From Lumbricus terrestris (Eukaryota; Annelida; Clitellata; Crassiclitellata; Lumbricidae), in the NCBI GenBank assembly GCA_949752735.1, contig OX457047.1, positions 7,826,844 to 7,890,843 on the forward strand: a stretch of 64,000 nucleotides of DNA, read 5' to 3'. Shown one piece after another: positions 44,035-54,890 of this stretch. Both the position numbers and the translations under genes were made by a program. The notes below the pieces were generated by a model. That model was not told where the DNA came from and did not search any database. It saw only the letters and a program-made list of their open reading frames with translations. Numbering within the stretch: the stretch's first letter is position 1; each line of letters opens with the position of its first letter.

Positions 44035-46560
44035 TTAGTATGCTCTCTTCAAACACCTTTAGCACGTTATGAACAAGGCGCGGAGCACAATGCAAAAATA
44101 AGATAAAACACAACTGACCGAAATATCTTACTAGACACCTTCCTAACGGAATTAATTGATGCTATAAAATCCAAAGACGCGACACCCAAATCGTTGGCCA
44201 GAGAGGATCGAGTACACAGGAAAAATCGCCAAGTATTTCATACGTGGAAATACCATTCCCAATAGAAAAAAATAAAATGTGTAACAATCCCCCAAAAGAA
44301 AATCGACAGTTCTTGCGCACGCGCATTTTGTCAAGAGAATGTCCAGAAAGGTATAAACAGTTTTTTCAACAGGAAAATGGTATGTTTTCTGAGATTTTAA
44401 AAAGGTCGTCTGAAAAAAATGGCCGATCAAATGGTGTCGTGTGTGTCTCAGCGACCTGTTGACGCCCGCCCAAAACGAATCTCCATCCAGAACCCAAAGC
44501 AGGAAGGGAATAGATTAAACACTGTACAGTGTATGTAAAGTAGGTCGTACAAAATAGGACAACAGTTGTTTCTCACTAACTTCTGAAGACTCCAAAACAT
44601 TCAAAAATAAGCATCCGTACATATATCCAATCATCCATCCATACATTTGCCCAGCCATCTATCAATCCATCCACCCACCGATCCATCTACATGTAATTTT
44701 CTAGCTGAGCATTATTCTGCCGCAAGAAGGGCGAGAACTGCGAAAAAATTACGCGCCTCTTTTACATGTCACATACGGTCTACAAGTAAAATCAATCCTA
44801 AATGTATTAACAGTTGCTGCCTTAATAAATGGCTATTTGATTAGAATTGAAACCAGAGGAGAGTATCACGGGACATCGGAAAGTATTCCACATCATAATT
44901 ATTGTGCCAGAACATTTATTAGTAAGGAACTACTTAATAATATCAAGAAATTAAATATTAATGAGGATGTGAAGCTTCCTTTTGATGGCATTGATCGGAT
45001 GCCATAGAGATATAGCAGTCAGCTGTTGTGTTGTCTCCATGCGTGTTCGTGGGCCTGGCATTGGTGATCCTTACAGCTCATTGTGCATTATTTCGCTAAT
45101 CGATGTGTTTATCTTGCTGAAATCACATGTCATTGCAGAGAGCACCTCTGAGTAAAATTATATCCTGAATTACCGGAATGAAGATATACGCCCTGAACGG
45201 ATCCAAACCGTAAAAGATCACAGCATTAGAACGCTAGAGCGAATAGCACTTAAACAATAGGACAGCTTTTGTTACTGAGTCGGATCCGAGAGTCGACAGC
45301 TCGGCCTTCGTTTGCAGGGCGCTCTGCGTGTCACCGATGGTAGACTGATCGTACCCAGCAGCGCCCTCTGTGCCTGGTGCAGTCCGTGCATCTGTGCACT
45401 CTGACCCTGAAAGAAATGAAACATCGAAACAGCCCGCAATTCATTGTTATTTGAGGAAGTTCAATTTGTTGCACACCATTTTAAAGTTATAATTCGATAT
45501 ATATGTATATGTATATGAAAGCCAGAAAACGCAGCATTTAAACACCCCTTTAAGGCAGACCTTTTATTTATATAAAAAAGAGCAACCCAATTAAACACCT
45601 TATAGTATGCCTTACCAGCGCCCTACTTGTACCAGAAGAGCAGTACATCGAATTACATTTTTTTTCTCGTAGTGGTATAATACAGGTATCAAGTAACCAT
45701 CCATTTACCTAACAATGGGTAGAAATCTTAGCTTGCCACTTCATATTGTTTAGCCTCGGCATTCGAGAGAACGAATGACCTGCACTGGCCGTCTCATATT
45801 CCCATCGAAGTAGGTCATTGTACTGGATATAGCTGTGATGGTAATGGTCCACATGGGACAGACCATTCTTCTATATCAATTTCTGTCACGCCCTACCAAA
45901 CTGCTAACCACTGCACCGGTCGATTAATCAGAGCTGGACAACCCATCGGATTTGACGCAGCGTTAGCCATGTTGAACTATCCATTGCAGTGAGAAGAAGT
46001 CGGTCAACGCGTCGGGCTTTTGCTTTCAAACACATCATAAATATATAAATATATAAATATGAACTCTCGTCAAACTTCAACGCTAACAGGCAACTACAGT
46101 TAGGTCTATGATGCGATGCAAACGATTCAAGCATACGCATAGCAACCATACTATTATACCGCCGAGCAATTAAATTAGTGATTTCGAATTTTAACGATTA
46201 ATTCGTCGATAACGGGTCGAAAATTTTAATAGATCAATTTGATAGAACAACTTCTTTGCCTGCTTAATTAATTTTCGATATTTTGTTTTACTCGAGTTTA
46301 AACAACATTGCGAACAAAATCAATTTTGAATTTTGTTGTTGAAAATAAATAAATGAAATGGAGCGATTCTTTAGCAAACGCTGATAGAAAAATTCAAAGA
46401 TGGCAATAAAATTAACTGATTTTATCGCAATAAACAGTTTTTTTACAACGAAACAACGGGCAACTAACTGAATGACTAGATTTTTCTAACGCGTAAAGAA
46501 CGCAGAACAAATAATCTAAACTGAATCGCAATTAAAATTAAGAGATCAACCGATTAAATG
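44035..46560. other. No recognisable gene
   Basis: AT-rich with several ACACCTTT-type words (44053, about 45540 and 45592). Frames at 44152-44430 (minus) and 45928-46149 (minus) have no domains. No repeat family was recognised. Confidence 0.4.
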
Positions 46561-46564
46561 TATT

Positions 46565-47223
46565 TTAACCCTCGAGTGCCCAAGGGGGGGTCCGACCGGA
46601 CCCCAGGTCCGTTTTTTCCGGATAACCTTTTAACGGCTATAGATGTGCAAAAATGCTTTTAGGTATTCCTAGGGCAACCATTTGGGCATCGAATGGTATA
46701 TTTTGCTTGAGTATTGTCCAATCCTGTACCCCACAACCACATCGTATACTAAGGGTACCGCAAGATTTGCTGCTATTCCTTCGGTAAATGACGCAAGCAA
46801 GTATTATACTGTGTATCATGAGATTTTTGCACTATTATTTTGCACCAGGTGGTGCTATTGTGATATAAGATATATCAGTCGACTGAAAATTCATTTTGGA
46901 TTACATAGAACTAAATTATGTTATGATATTCCAATCCTTCTCAAGATTTTAGCATGAAAACGATAGACTTCCTTCGGTAAATGACGCAAGCAAGCATAAA
47001 ATGTGTATCAAGAGATTTTACACTATTATTTTACACCAGGTGGTGTTATTGTGGTATAAGATACATCAATCGATTGCAAATTCATCTGGGAATACATAGA
47101 ACTAAATTCTGTAACGATATTCCAATCCTTTCTCAAGATATTACCATAAAAACGCTGGGGTCCGCGCGGACCCCCCCTTGGGCCTTCGTGTACCAAAAAA
47201 TACCTTGGGCACTTGAGTGTTAA
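46565..47223. mobile_element. TTAA element (piggyBac-type), 659 bp, with terminal palindromes
   Basis: Ends TTAACCCTCGAGTGCCCAAG (46565) and, in reverse from 47223, TTAACACTCAAGTGCCCAAG match at 18 of 20. Just inside each end is a GC palindrome: GGGGTCCGACCGGACCCC (46587-46604) and GGGGTCCGCGCGGACCCC (47157-47174). Internally, a block of about 185 bp is duplicated in tandem (about 46778-46963 and 46972-47152, both starting CTTCGGTAAATGACGCAAGC). No transposase. Confidence 0.9.
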
Positions 47224-47227
47224 TCAG

Positions 47228-47741
47228 GACTATCACAAATTCAAGTTTCATTCATTCATTTCATTTCTTTCATTCATTCATTCATTCCGAAAACTTATAT
47301 AGCGCCCCTTCAAGAAGCCTACTCAGAGGCGCTCCTAGTCCAGCCACAGCTAAAAAGATAGGTCTTGAGCAACTTGTAGAAAGCAGGCAAATTATTCCAA
47401 GGTAATAAGCGTAGTGCAAGCGGGAGCCCATTCCATGTGGACGGTCCAACAACCGAGAAGGCTCGATGCTGTCTGGTAGTAGAGCGGGTTCGAGGGACCA
47501 GCAGCTCTCCATTGGTCGAAGAGCGTAAAATTCTACGTGAGGCTACAACAGAGACCAGATAAGTAGGAAGGCGCACTACCAATTAAGGACCGCCAGACAA
47601 GTGCTGCTATCCTGTACGAGATGCGCTGCGGGACTGGAAGCCAGTGCAGAACATCACGCATGTAGGCAGAAATTGGGGCAAATTTTGGGATATGACCAAT
47701 AAGCCGAGCAGCAGAGCGCATGACCCGGTCAAGACGCCCTA
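47228..47741 (-). mobile_element. CR1/L2-type LINE C-terminal end with (GAAT)n tail
   Basis: Minus strand reads RSAARLIGHIPKFAPISAYM, DVLHWLPVPQRISYRIAALV and SYLSGLC. In the next frame it reads SRRILRSSTNGELLVPR, RAFSVVGPSTWNGLPLALRL and LLKTYLFSCGW. The 3' end is AGGAGCGCCTCTGAGTAG...GGGCGCTATATAAGTT with a (GAAT)n tail (47255-47287). One frameshift separates the halves. Its 5' side is cut by the TTAA element at 47742. Confidence 0.88.
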
Positions 47742-49023
47742 TTAACACTTATAGGGTCACGATTTTTCTCAACCGATTTTGGTCACCGGTGGGTGGGGTA
47801 AAAAAAATACCCCACTGTGATTCGCATGATTCCTATGATAAACTCCGATTTTCAAGTATAAAACTAAAAGAAGTTATTTATAGAAGGTTCGCAGAATGCA
47901 CTGAAACCAAAGTAACATATGCAGCACTGCATGAAAAACAAAATGGTGGACAAAATGGCGGCCAGAATCTTAAATGGCTATAAGTGAAGTTATGTATGCA
48001 ATGGAAACATGATTTCAGAGTCTAAATCAACATTTTCGAGGTCAAGGAATGCAATGGAACCAATGTCACATATGTGGCACTGCAAGAAAATCAAAATGGC
48101 GGACAAAATGGCGGCCAGAATATTAAAATGGCTATTAGTGAAGTCATAATATATGTGCAATGGAAACATGATCTCAGGGTCTAAATCAGCATTTTTGAGG
48201 TCAAGGAATGCGATGGAACTAATTTCACTTATATGGCACCGCAAGGAAACCACAATTGGGATAAAATGGCGGCCAGATTCTTGAATTGGCTATCTGTAAA
48301 GTTCTGTATCTAATGAAAATATGATTTAATAATTTCTTGGTCAAATAATTTCATGATAGCCACATTCTATATGTAGCATTGAGCCTATTATGTAATGAAA
48401 TTATCATATCGAGTCGAAATTTTTAGTAGCCTATGATTACACTGCAGTCCAACTATTGCTGGCATTATATATGTGCCATATTCATACTTCAATGTTTCGT
48501 AACTTGATCTATCAACAGTTTCAATGTTTCATGACTTGACAGATAAAAGGGTATACAGTCTATACAGGCCTTGTTGCTGTCAATGCAATTGCGTTCAAGT
48601 GTACATGGCAAGATCGCACTTCAACAGCAGTAGGGCTTGATGCTACACTTGTTAACTTCACGAGATTTGCTGTAGACAATTTTATTTATTCATCCTAATT
48701 TTATGAAACCACAACGATTTCTATTATAATGTCCAGGTACTGAAAAGGAGACATTTTAACAGCAAGACACTCATGTGTAAAGCATGCATAATGCTATGTT
48801 TAAAAATTCCTGAGTAAAATAGCTAGGACGTAGTACATGTTCGCACTTTTTAGCTGATTTGGGTGCATGAATAACTAACGAAACTGGATGCATTCTGTGC
48901 ATAAAACATATTTAGGAAAAGTCATAGAAGCGATTTCTTCAACTATTTTCAGGGATTAAAATTTCCGTGAAAAACCGAGATGGGGGTATTTTTTTTACCT
49001 CCCGGTGACCCTATAAAGGTTAA
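47742..49023. mobile_element. Non-autonomous TTAA element related to the 41062 piggyBac
   Basis: TTAACACTTATAGGGTCAC (47742) and, in reverse from 49023, TTAACCTTTATAGGGTCAC. Perfect TTAA at both sides. Subterminal stem GTGGGGTA-(7 A)-TACCCCAC at 47793-47815, and an imperfect GGGGGTA/TACCTCCC near 48982. The centre is filled by tandem units of about 130 bp carrying AAAATGGCGG boxes instead of transposase sequence. Confidence 0.88.
47925..48310. repeat. Tandem units of about 130 bp with AAAATGGCGGCC boxes
   Basis: ACAAAATGGCGGCCAGAAT, GTATGCAATGGAAACATGAT, GGTCAAGGAATGCAATGGAA and GCACTGCAAGAAAATCAAAA recur about three times. The same phrases (ATGTATGCAATGGAAACATG, AAAATGGCGGCCAGAATGTT) occur at 29510-29640 and in the palindrome's other arm. 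Confidence 0.85.
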
Positions 49024-49025
49024 AC

Positions 49026-49150
49026 CCTGAGCAAGTCCTTCACTCGCAAATGCTCATGCGCTTCGGCTTGAAACCCACCGACTGGGCCGACTCCGTGTTG
49101 GCGTTGTAGCCAGGAGAGCTTGTGAGTAGATAACTTTAGCAGGCGCTATT
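49026..49150 (+). mobile_element. SINE family A, head missing
   Basis: GAGCAAGTCCTTCACTCGCA, CATGCGCTTCGGCTTGAAAC and a weak tail TTGTGAGTAG...GCAGGCGCTATTGC. It begins right at the TTAA element boundary. Confidence 0.65.
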
Positions 49151-49690
49151 GCATATTCAATTATAAGATCTTTATCATTTGGGCAGTAATAATATTATTA
49201 TGATGGTTAACCTGATTAAAAGGTGTGCATTAAGCGAAATTTGTTATTTGATTCGGTGATACTTCTAGCTATAATAGGCTACGTAGTCTTTTTTGCAGTC
49301 CATCAAATATTGAGAGCCACTACAAATACGCTACTAAGGGTCTCAACTTTTCTTAGTGTCATCTCATTTGTCATCATAATGCTAGCAAAGTAATACAAAG
49401 CCGCCAAAAAATCACGAAGCTTCGTAACAGGGTTTCGGCAATGCGAAAAAACTTGGCAGAACAGTCAGTAATTCATGGAATCTACATACATTGTGGATTT
49501 GCCAGAAAATCAACAGATTGTCATTAAGCATGCCGTAAAGCAGTCATCACTACGATCTGCAGGCGGAATGCGATTCGGTGAGAAATGGTTGTTATCATGC
49601 ATTTTACTGCGATTCAAAAAGACATAATTGCCTACAGCAATAATTTTACATTTAATGGACGGTCAGTTTTGTGCAGAGTTGGCGGATCGT
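49151..49690. other. No recognisable feature
   Basis: AT-rich; one AAAAGGTGTGCATTAAGCG word at 49218. Nothing else is supported. Confidence 0.4.
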
Positions 49691-49691
49691 C

Positions 49692-49915
49692 AGAGATCCT
49701 CGGTGGTCGAGTGGGTTGGTAGCCCGCTCGCCGCGCCGGCGGCCCGGGTTCGATTCCCGGTCGGTCAGAGATTAATTTCTCGGATCTTTACTGCGGGTGG
49801 CTCGGTCACAATATAAACGTGGAGTAGCGGTGGTGAAGGATATCACCCTCAGGGTCGAAGCCATAACACAGCCGCTATATAAATATGCTATTACATACAT
49901 ACATACATACATACA
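49692..49915 (+). mobile_element. tRNA-derived SINE, family C, with intact Pol III boxes
   Basis: A-box TGGTCGAGTGGG and a canonical B-box GGTTCGATTCC, inside a tRNA-like head (49697-49768). A body follows with GTGGAGTAGCGGTGGTGAAG and a (TACA)n tail at 49893-49915. The head could be transcribed by Pol III. The acceptor stem does not close as a functional tRNA, and the tail makes a SINE the better call. Confidence 0.8.
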
Positions 49916-49964
49916 TCGTAGCTCGTCGGTTGTTTCAGTATAACGATTAACGATATTGTATGAT

Positions 49965-50165
49965 ATAAAAATGTCATTAGCTTTGCCCTCCTTCTTTATC
50001 AGAAAATGGGACTGGCACTTCCAAAGTGCTATTAGTGTCGCAGTTGCAGTGTTGGAGTAGCAGTAGTTTTAGTTTAACGTCACTGTGTGATAACAAAGAT
50101 CATTATCGTCGCCCTCCTCCTTAATTAAAGCTTGGGACTGGCTTTGGCAGAGTGCAAACAATGGC
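49965..50165 (+). repeat. Dispersed repeat E, partial plus full copy
   Basis: TTTGCCCTCCTTCTTTATCA and GGGACTGGCACTTCCAAAGT, then TTAACGTCACTGTGTGATAA, CGTCGCCCTCCTCCTTAATT and GGGACTGGCTTTGGCAGAGT. Confidence 0.8.
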
Positions 50166-50174
50166 GAAACACCG

Positions 50175-50245
50175 CCGGTCGATTCGCGACACACCAGTGT
50201 GTCGCGACACACCGGTTGAGATCCTCTGCGCCTAGAGGATGAAAA
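50175..50245. repeat. CGCGACACACC motif cluster
   Basis: TTCGCGACACACC, GTGTCGCGACACACCGG, then GATCCTCTGCGCCTAGAGGA, a short hairpin. Resembles 39770-39850. Confidence 0.7.
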
Positions 50246-50249
50246 ATAA

Positions 50250-51030
50250 GTAAGTTTTGTTGAGTTGATTCTGCCTAGTTACTGTCATTGACAAATTCAT
50301 TGTGCTAATGATAAAACGATTACGACTCCACTTGTAAATAATACTTATGACAGCGTTTGAAAGGTGTCTAAGGAGGAATTTAGCAATTCTGTCAATGTTC
50401 TAAAGACAGCGCACTCCAACAAATGCCAGGGAGGTTGAAGAAAATGCTTATTTCGAACGGTTCTCGCCACCTGCTAGGCATGACCTAATCTGCCACCGTG
50501 AAAACGAAAATAATCGTAATCGTAATCGTAATCTCCTAATTTCTAAAGCGCCACTGGAAAGCCAAGCGCGGGGCACCGGCTTATTCACGAGCGCTGCTTT
50601 GAGTTAGAAGGGTTGTCCGTGAGAGTAGTCCGTGGTGGTCCGTGGTGGTCCGGGTCGAGTTACCATAGGATCAGGATCAAATACGTTGAGTCAAAGGGGT
50701 TGTCCGCAAGAGTAGTCCATGGTGGTCCGGGTCGAGGTACCGTAGGATCAGAGGGGTGGAACAGCTACTAAGGTGGGTGTCGTCTGAGCCGGGAATTGGA
50801 GGGTGGGGGGATCAGATGAAACAGGAAAAGAGTTCTTGAAAAGGAGTGTATATATATAGATCAATGACGAGTGAGTGATGGCGTTTAAGACAACCTCGCT
50901 GGTTTATTGTTCATTCAATAATTTCAGTTCTTCGTTCATTAAATGATTTCATTCATTCATTGAAGAATTTATGTAGCGCTGCTTCAAGTCTTAATCTTGA
51001 ATTTTTTTCTTCTTCTTTCTATGTTTACTG
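50250..51030. other. No gene; small tandem repeats
   Basis: Contains (CGTAAT)n at 50513-50535. A duplicated phrase, GTTGTCCGYRAGAGTAGTCC...GGTGGTCCGGGTCGAG, lies at 50610-50660 and 50699-50735. A LINE-tail sliver (GAAGAATTTATGTAGCGCTG) is near 50963. No coding evidence. Confidence 0.55.
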
Positions 51031-51035
51031 GTGAT

Positions 51036-51115
51036 TTGACTTCAGATTTGACGAGGGCTTATGACAACAGAGGCCGTTGTCCTCGACAGAAATTTGTTTG
51101 GCATATTACAGCACT
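51036..51115 (+). repeat. Module D copy (diverged)
   Basis: GATTTGACGAGGGCTTATGA, CAACAGAGGCCGTTGTCC, GACAGAAATTTGTTTGGC. The (GGAT)n is lost. Confidence 0.75.
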
Positions 51116-51558
51116 TTACTTTGAACGTCCTGCCTATTTACAGAAAAAAACTGTTGAAAAAGGTATCTTAAACTATCTTTTACAGCATATAGAAACCAGT
51201 GAGCCAAATTCTGCAATCGCGTTTGATTCCTTCAGTGTATGCGACTACGTTTGTTGTGGTGCATAATGTTCTGTCATTCGACTTATCCCATTCCTTGCTA
51301 TTCAGTCCAGCAACAACCTTCAGCATCGCTTTCAGACAGACGATATTTTCATCTTGGAACTGAGGGGCAAAACACGCACACTGGTTGACCGAATGAATGG
51401 TTCGCTGACTGATTGATTCACTGTGTGAATGATCTACTATTATAATTATTACGTGATGTTATTTATGTGCGCTAATCTTGTTCTTTTCTGCACCTTTGCA
51501 GTTTCACTCGTTCTTACCTCAATGCGGCTAGTGCCGTTGTATATATGTGTATACGTGT

Positions 51559-51581
51559 AATATATATATATATATATATAC
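51559..51581. repeat. (AT)n microsatellite
   Basis: Pure TA dinucleotides, about 11 units. Confidence 0.9.
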
Positions 51582-51589
51582 TTTTAAAG

Positions 51590-51740
51590 CCCCCGTTATT
51601 GGGGACTTGCGTACCCAAAACTAAATAGCTTGTGGGGACTTAAATGTTTATGGGGACGTCCCCATAAACCCATTTTCAAAGTTGCTTAAAATGGCTTGAT
51701 TCGTGCTCATTTCGTGTTTTTGGAAAAAGTCCCCATAAAC
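51590..51740. repeat. GGGGACTT-rich segment with a 24-bp perfect palindrome
   Basis: GGGGACTTGCG, GGGGACTTAAATG, then GTTTATGGGGAC joined to its exact reverse complement (51646-51669), and again AGTCCCCATAAACG near 51729. Reminiscent of a foldback element with short inverted modules. Confidence 0.8.
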
Positions 51741-52435
51741 GATTTTATATAAAATTCGAACTTTTGTTTAATATGAGTGTCCATCACCTTGCGCCACCTA
51801 TCCCCTATATAAAGAACTAGTGCATGCAGACATTTCGGGTGGTTACAGCGGACTTAATACGGCAAAGTCATTGAAGCCGTTTATGAGGACTTGACAAGTA
51901 GCCTAAGGCTACTGACTAGCGACGATAATATGGCGCTCAGTGCGTCTCTCCTTGCTTTATGTGGAAATTGCTTTGATATTGATTATTACAACAGCAGCAA
52001 AGAGAACAGATATTTGATTATCCTTGATTGGTTCCACCACAACTGGTCTACAGAGAACAGTTTACTGGTCTGACTACAACTGGTCTACATATATACAACT
52101 CATCTGCGACAACTGGTCTACAAACAACTTGTCTAATTTCAACAGGTCTACAGACAACTCGTACACGATAAAATGTTCGTTGGAACTTTTTAGTCAATTG
52201 CTATTGTCCCTTGACGAGAAGCTGTATTGATGAAAAGAACATGAGATGAAAACCTATTGATGAAACCCTCAGTACAAAACATAGTCCTACAAAATGAACG
52301 TCTCTTTAGATGAAGCCGAATCGATATTTATTATGCTTTTGAAGTTGAAGATTGCTTCACGAAATGACCGCGTTGATAAATAAAAGTTGCATAAGATGAA
52401 AATAAATTAATTTTAAATAGAAGTGGTATTTAAGC
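51741..52435. other. No gene; ACAACTGGTCTACA short repeats
   Basis: 52030-52160 repeats CAACTGGTCTACA / CAACTCGTCTAC-like phrases five to six times, an irregular minisatellite. Plus-strand frames there are repeat-driven. Confidence 0.5.
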
Positions 52436-52439
52436 CTTT

Positions 52440-52910
52440 TCTCTTTACTCCAGCTTTTATTTCATCAGTAAACTAACCTTCAACCAGCTTCAATTTCTTA
52501 AATTTTTTGGGCAATCCTGCTTCTATTTCATTATTAAGGGAACCTTAATACGGTTTCCATTTCTTTAAGGTTTTTTATAATCCAGCTTCGATTTAACATC
52601 TAAAAACACAATACAACTTCCATTTCTTTATCTAAATCCAACTTCTGTTTCATATCTATAAATGCCTTCATCCAGCTTCCAGTTCTTTAGCCTTTTTCGT
52701 CAATCCAGCGTTTATTAATCAGTAAAGGCACCTTCATCCAGCTTTTATTTCTTTAAGTATTTTCTCATAAATCCAGCTTCTATTTCACATCTATAAACAA
52801 AAGTTAGATTGGCGAAAAACGCTTAAGAAATGGAAGCTGGATAAGGGTATTTATAGTTATGAAATAGAAGCTGGAATGAGGAAACAACGCTAGAGAAATG
52901 GAAGCTGGGT
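52440..52910. repeat. Minisatellite of CCAGCTTCTATTTC units with an orientation switch
   Basis: AATCCAGCTTCTATTTCA and TCATCCAGCTTCCATTTC-like units alternate from 52440 to about 52795. From about 52825 to 52910 the same units appear inverted (GAAATGGAAGCTGGATAAGG, GAAATAGAAGCTGGAATGAG). Confidence 0.8.
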
Positions 52911-52911
52911 A

Positions 52912-53135
52912 ATAATAATTTTCTTTAATTAAACACCTGAAAACGCTCTGCGCTTTACATGTGCAAGTTATGCAGTGGCCTAATTAAGATCAAACTTAGT
53001 TACTAACAGATCAGACAGCCTGCAATACACTGCGCTAATAGCAACCTTCAAAGCATGTCCGCCCAACGGGGCGTGGAACTCGTTACCTCTCGCTTTCGCT
53101 GCGCCAGCGCGTTACCCGCTTTACCGACCCCAAGG
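52912..53135 (-). mobile_element. tRNA-derived SINE, family B (diverged)
   Basis: Minus strand: head with GGTAAAGCGGGTAACGCGC, B-box-like GAGTTCCACGCCCC, body GCTATTAGCGCAGTG and AAAGCGCAGAGCG, near a short AATAAT tail. Clearly older than the 42683 copy. Confidence 0.7.
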
Positions 53136-53680
53136 GGGAAACAAAATCGAGGACAGAAAAATTAATAGAAATTTAAAAGTCGGTAAAAACAAAATGGAAA
53201 GAAAGATCCATCCCCCATCAAATTTGGTTGTTTTGCTTAGCTTCCCTTGATCAATATGGTTTCAGCGTCACTCTCAGAGTCCTTCGTTAGGCACTAAAAA
53301 GAAGTGGACCTACAGAAATGTTGAAAAGGTCGCATGCCAGGTCTCACCTGTTACAGTAGGCGCGATTGCATTGTTCTGCTTCATTATCCGCAAACAAAGC
53401 AACAGTTACTGTCTACATACCTACCTGCAAGGCATAATTATAGTCTAATAAATAAACTTGATTGACCCGACCTCCCTTCCTAATCATTAGGCGTATTAGG
53501 ACCTACATGTATGTTTATCATTATCAACCATATACACCAGCGTAAAACAATGGATGGCTGGAGTTATCTAAATTAACCGACTTAGAATAAAATCTAGACA
53601 CAAACTATCAATGTCACCACCGGCTATAGAAACATATTCTTCACATTCATTCTGTACATTTATATAATATACAACCTGGA
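53136..53680. other. No recognisable feature
   Basis: AT-rich; no domains or repeats recognised. Confidence 0.4.
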
Positions 53681-54170
53681 GTACCCGGCGTTGCCCGGGA
53701 ATTGTAGGATTCGTGTCATTTACCGCCAATCCCTCACTCCGTTCCTCCCTCCCGCCTTCCCTCCTTCCCACCCACCGTCCAACCATCCCTCCCTCTCACC
53801 GTCCCACCCTCACTCCATCCATCTCTCCCACCCGCCCCACCCAAACCACGCAACTCCACCAGAACCCCACCACACCCCATTACACCCTGTCAGACTTCGA
53901 CCTCCATCGGCACGCCCACGTGAAATTTTGGTTTTCGCATAAAATCTTCCCCACCCCATTCCCACCCCACCCCAACTCCCCACGACACCCAACCAAACTC
54001 CAAGCTCCATCGGTACGCCACCCCTGAAATTTTGATTTTCTGAAAAAAATTCTTCCCAACCAACCCACCACACCCCACGACACTCCCAACAGACTCCGGT
54101 ACGTCACCCGTGAAATTTTGGTTTTCGAAAAAATTTCTTCTCCCACCTCACCTCCTCTCCACCCTCCCCC
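53670..54170. repeat. C-rich region with tandem units of about 110 bp
   Basis: After GTACCCGGCGTTGCCCGGG comes a pyrimidine-rich CCCTCCCTCCC stretch. Then three units follow, each with CTCCATCGG(T/C)ACG, a GTGAAATTTTGGTTTTCG or close variant, and CTTCCCCACCCC. Long frames on both strands reflect composition. Confidence 0.75.
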
Positions 54171-54176
54171 CTCCCA

Positions 54177-54242
54177 CCAAACACACACCTCGGCCCTAGG
54201 CTCCATCGGCCACGTCGGCCATAGGCCGAGGTGTGTGTTTGG
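54177..54242. repeat. Perfect 19-bp-stem hairpin
   Basis: CCAAACACACACCTCGGCC at 54177-54195 pairs exactly with 54224-54242 across a 28-nt loop that itself contains GGCCACGTCGGCC. It closes the C-rich repeat region. Confidence 0.93.
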
Positions 54243-54890
54243 TTAAGGCGAGGTGACCCGTGTAAAAATCTGTGTAGTTGTAACTTTCCAGATGAATAAG
54301 TGCGAAACTAAGCATGGAAACGCATGAAAAGTTGGGGAAATGAGTGTTTCCCCACCCTGGCCCCCATGGTGGCAGAAATACGCCGAACCACCCCACCACC
54401 AATGACCTGCTCCGGGTCGAGACCGACCCCACTGCGAAAGATTGCAATCGATTGCTTCAACACTGTGACCGTGCATAGCTAACACACAAACACACAAACA
54501 AACAAGCAAACACACAGAGAAATAAGTTACGCACGCATCTATAAGCCTCGCGAACACAATGTGCGAAATGGTCTATAGTGTTTATCTCATCGAACAGTCA
54601 ATCTAGAAATCGGATTTTGTTCAATCCTAACACTTGTCACTGAATTTCTGCACCACCTTCACCAAATTTGCCTTAGGCCTAATGAGATCAATGAACGTAG
54701 GCTATAACTAAACTTTCGTAGGTTGGATAATTAGACTGAGCAAATAAGAGTCGAGAAACTTGCTCAAACGAGTATAAATTATGCTACTGAGCACGTTTCA
54801 CCCATCCGTAAATAAGACCATTGAACTCTGCTGCTCATCCATATACACGTTTTAATTTTACTATACTTTACATTTGATTAGGCTGCATTT
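54243..54890. other. No recognisable gene
   Basis: Short frames on the minus strand (54196-54557) have no domain; an (ACACAAAC)n-like run sits near 54480-54515. Confidence 0.4.

Noticed and set aside
49697..49768. Functional tRNA gene
   Set aside because: The Pol III boxes are good, but it continues into a conserved body and a (TACA)n tail, which fits a SINE. No complete acceptor stem was evident.
53690..54206. Pro/Ser-rich and Trp/Gly-rich overlapping frames of 83-108 codons
   Set aside because: They come from C-rich tandem units and have no recognisable domain or splice context.
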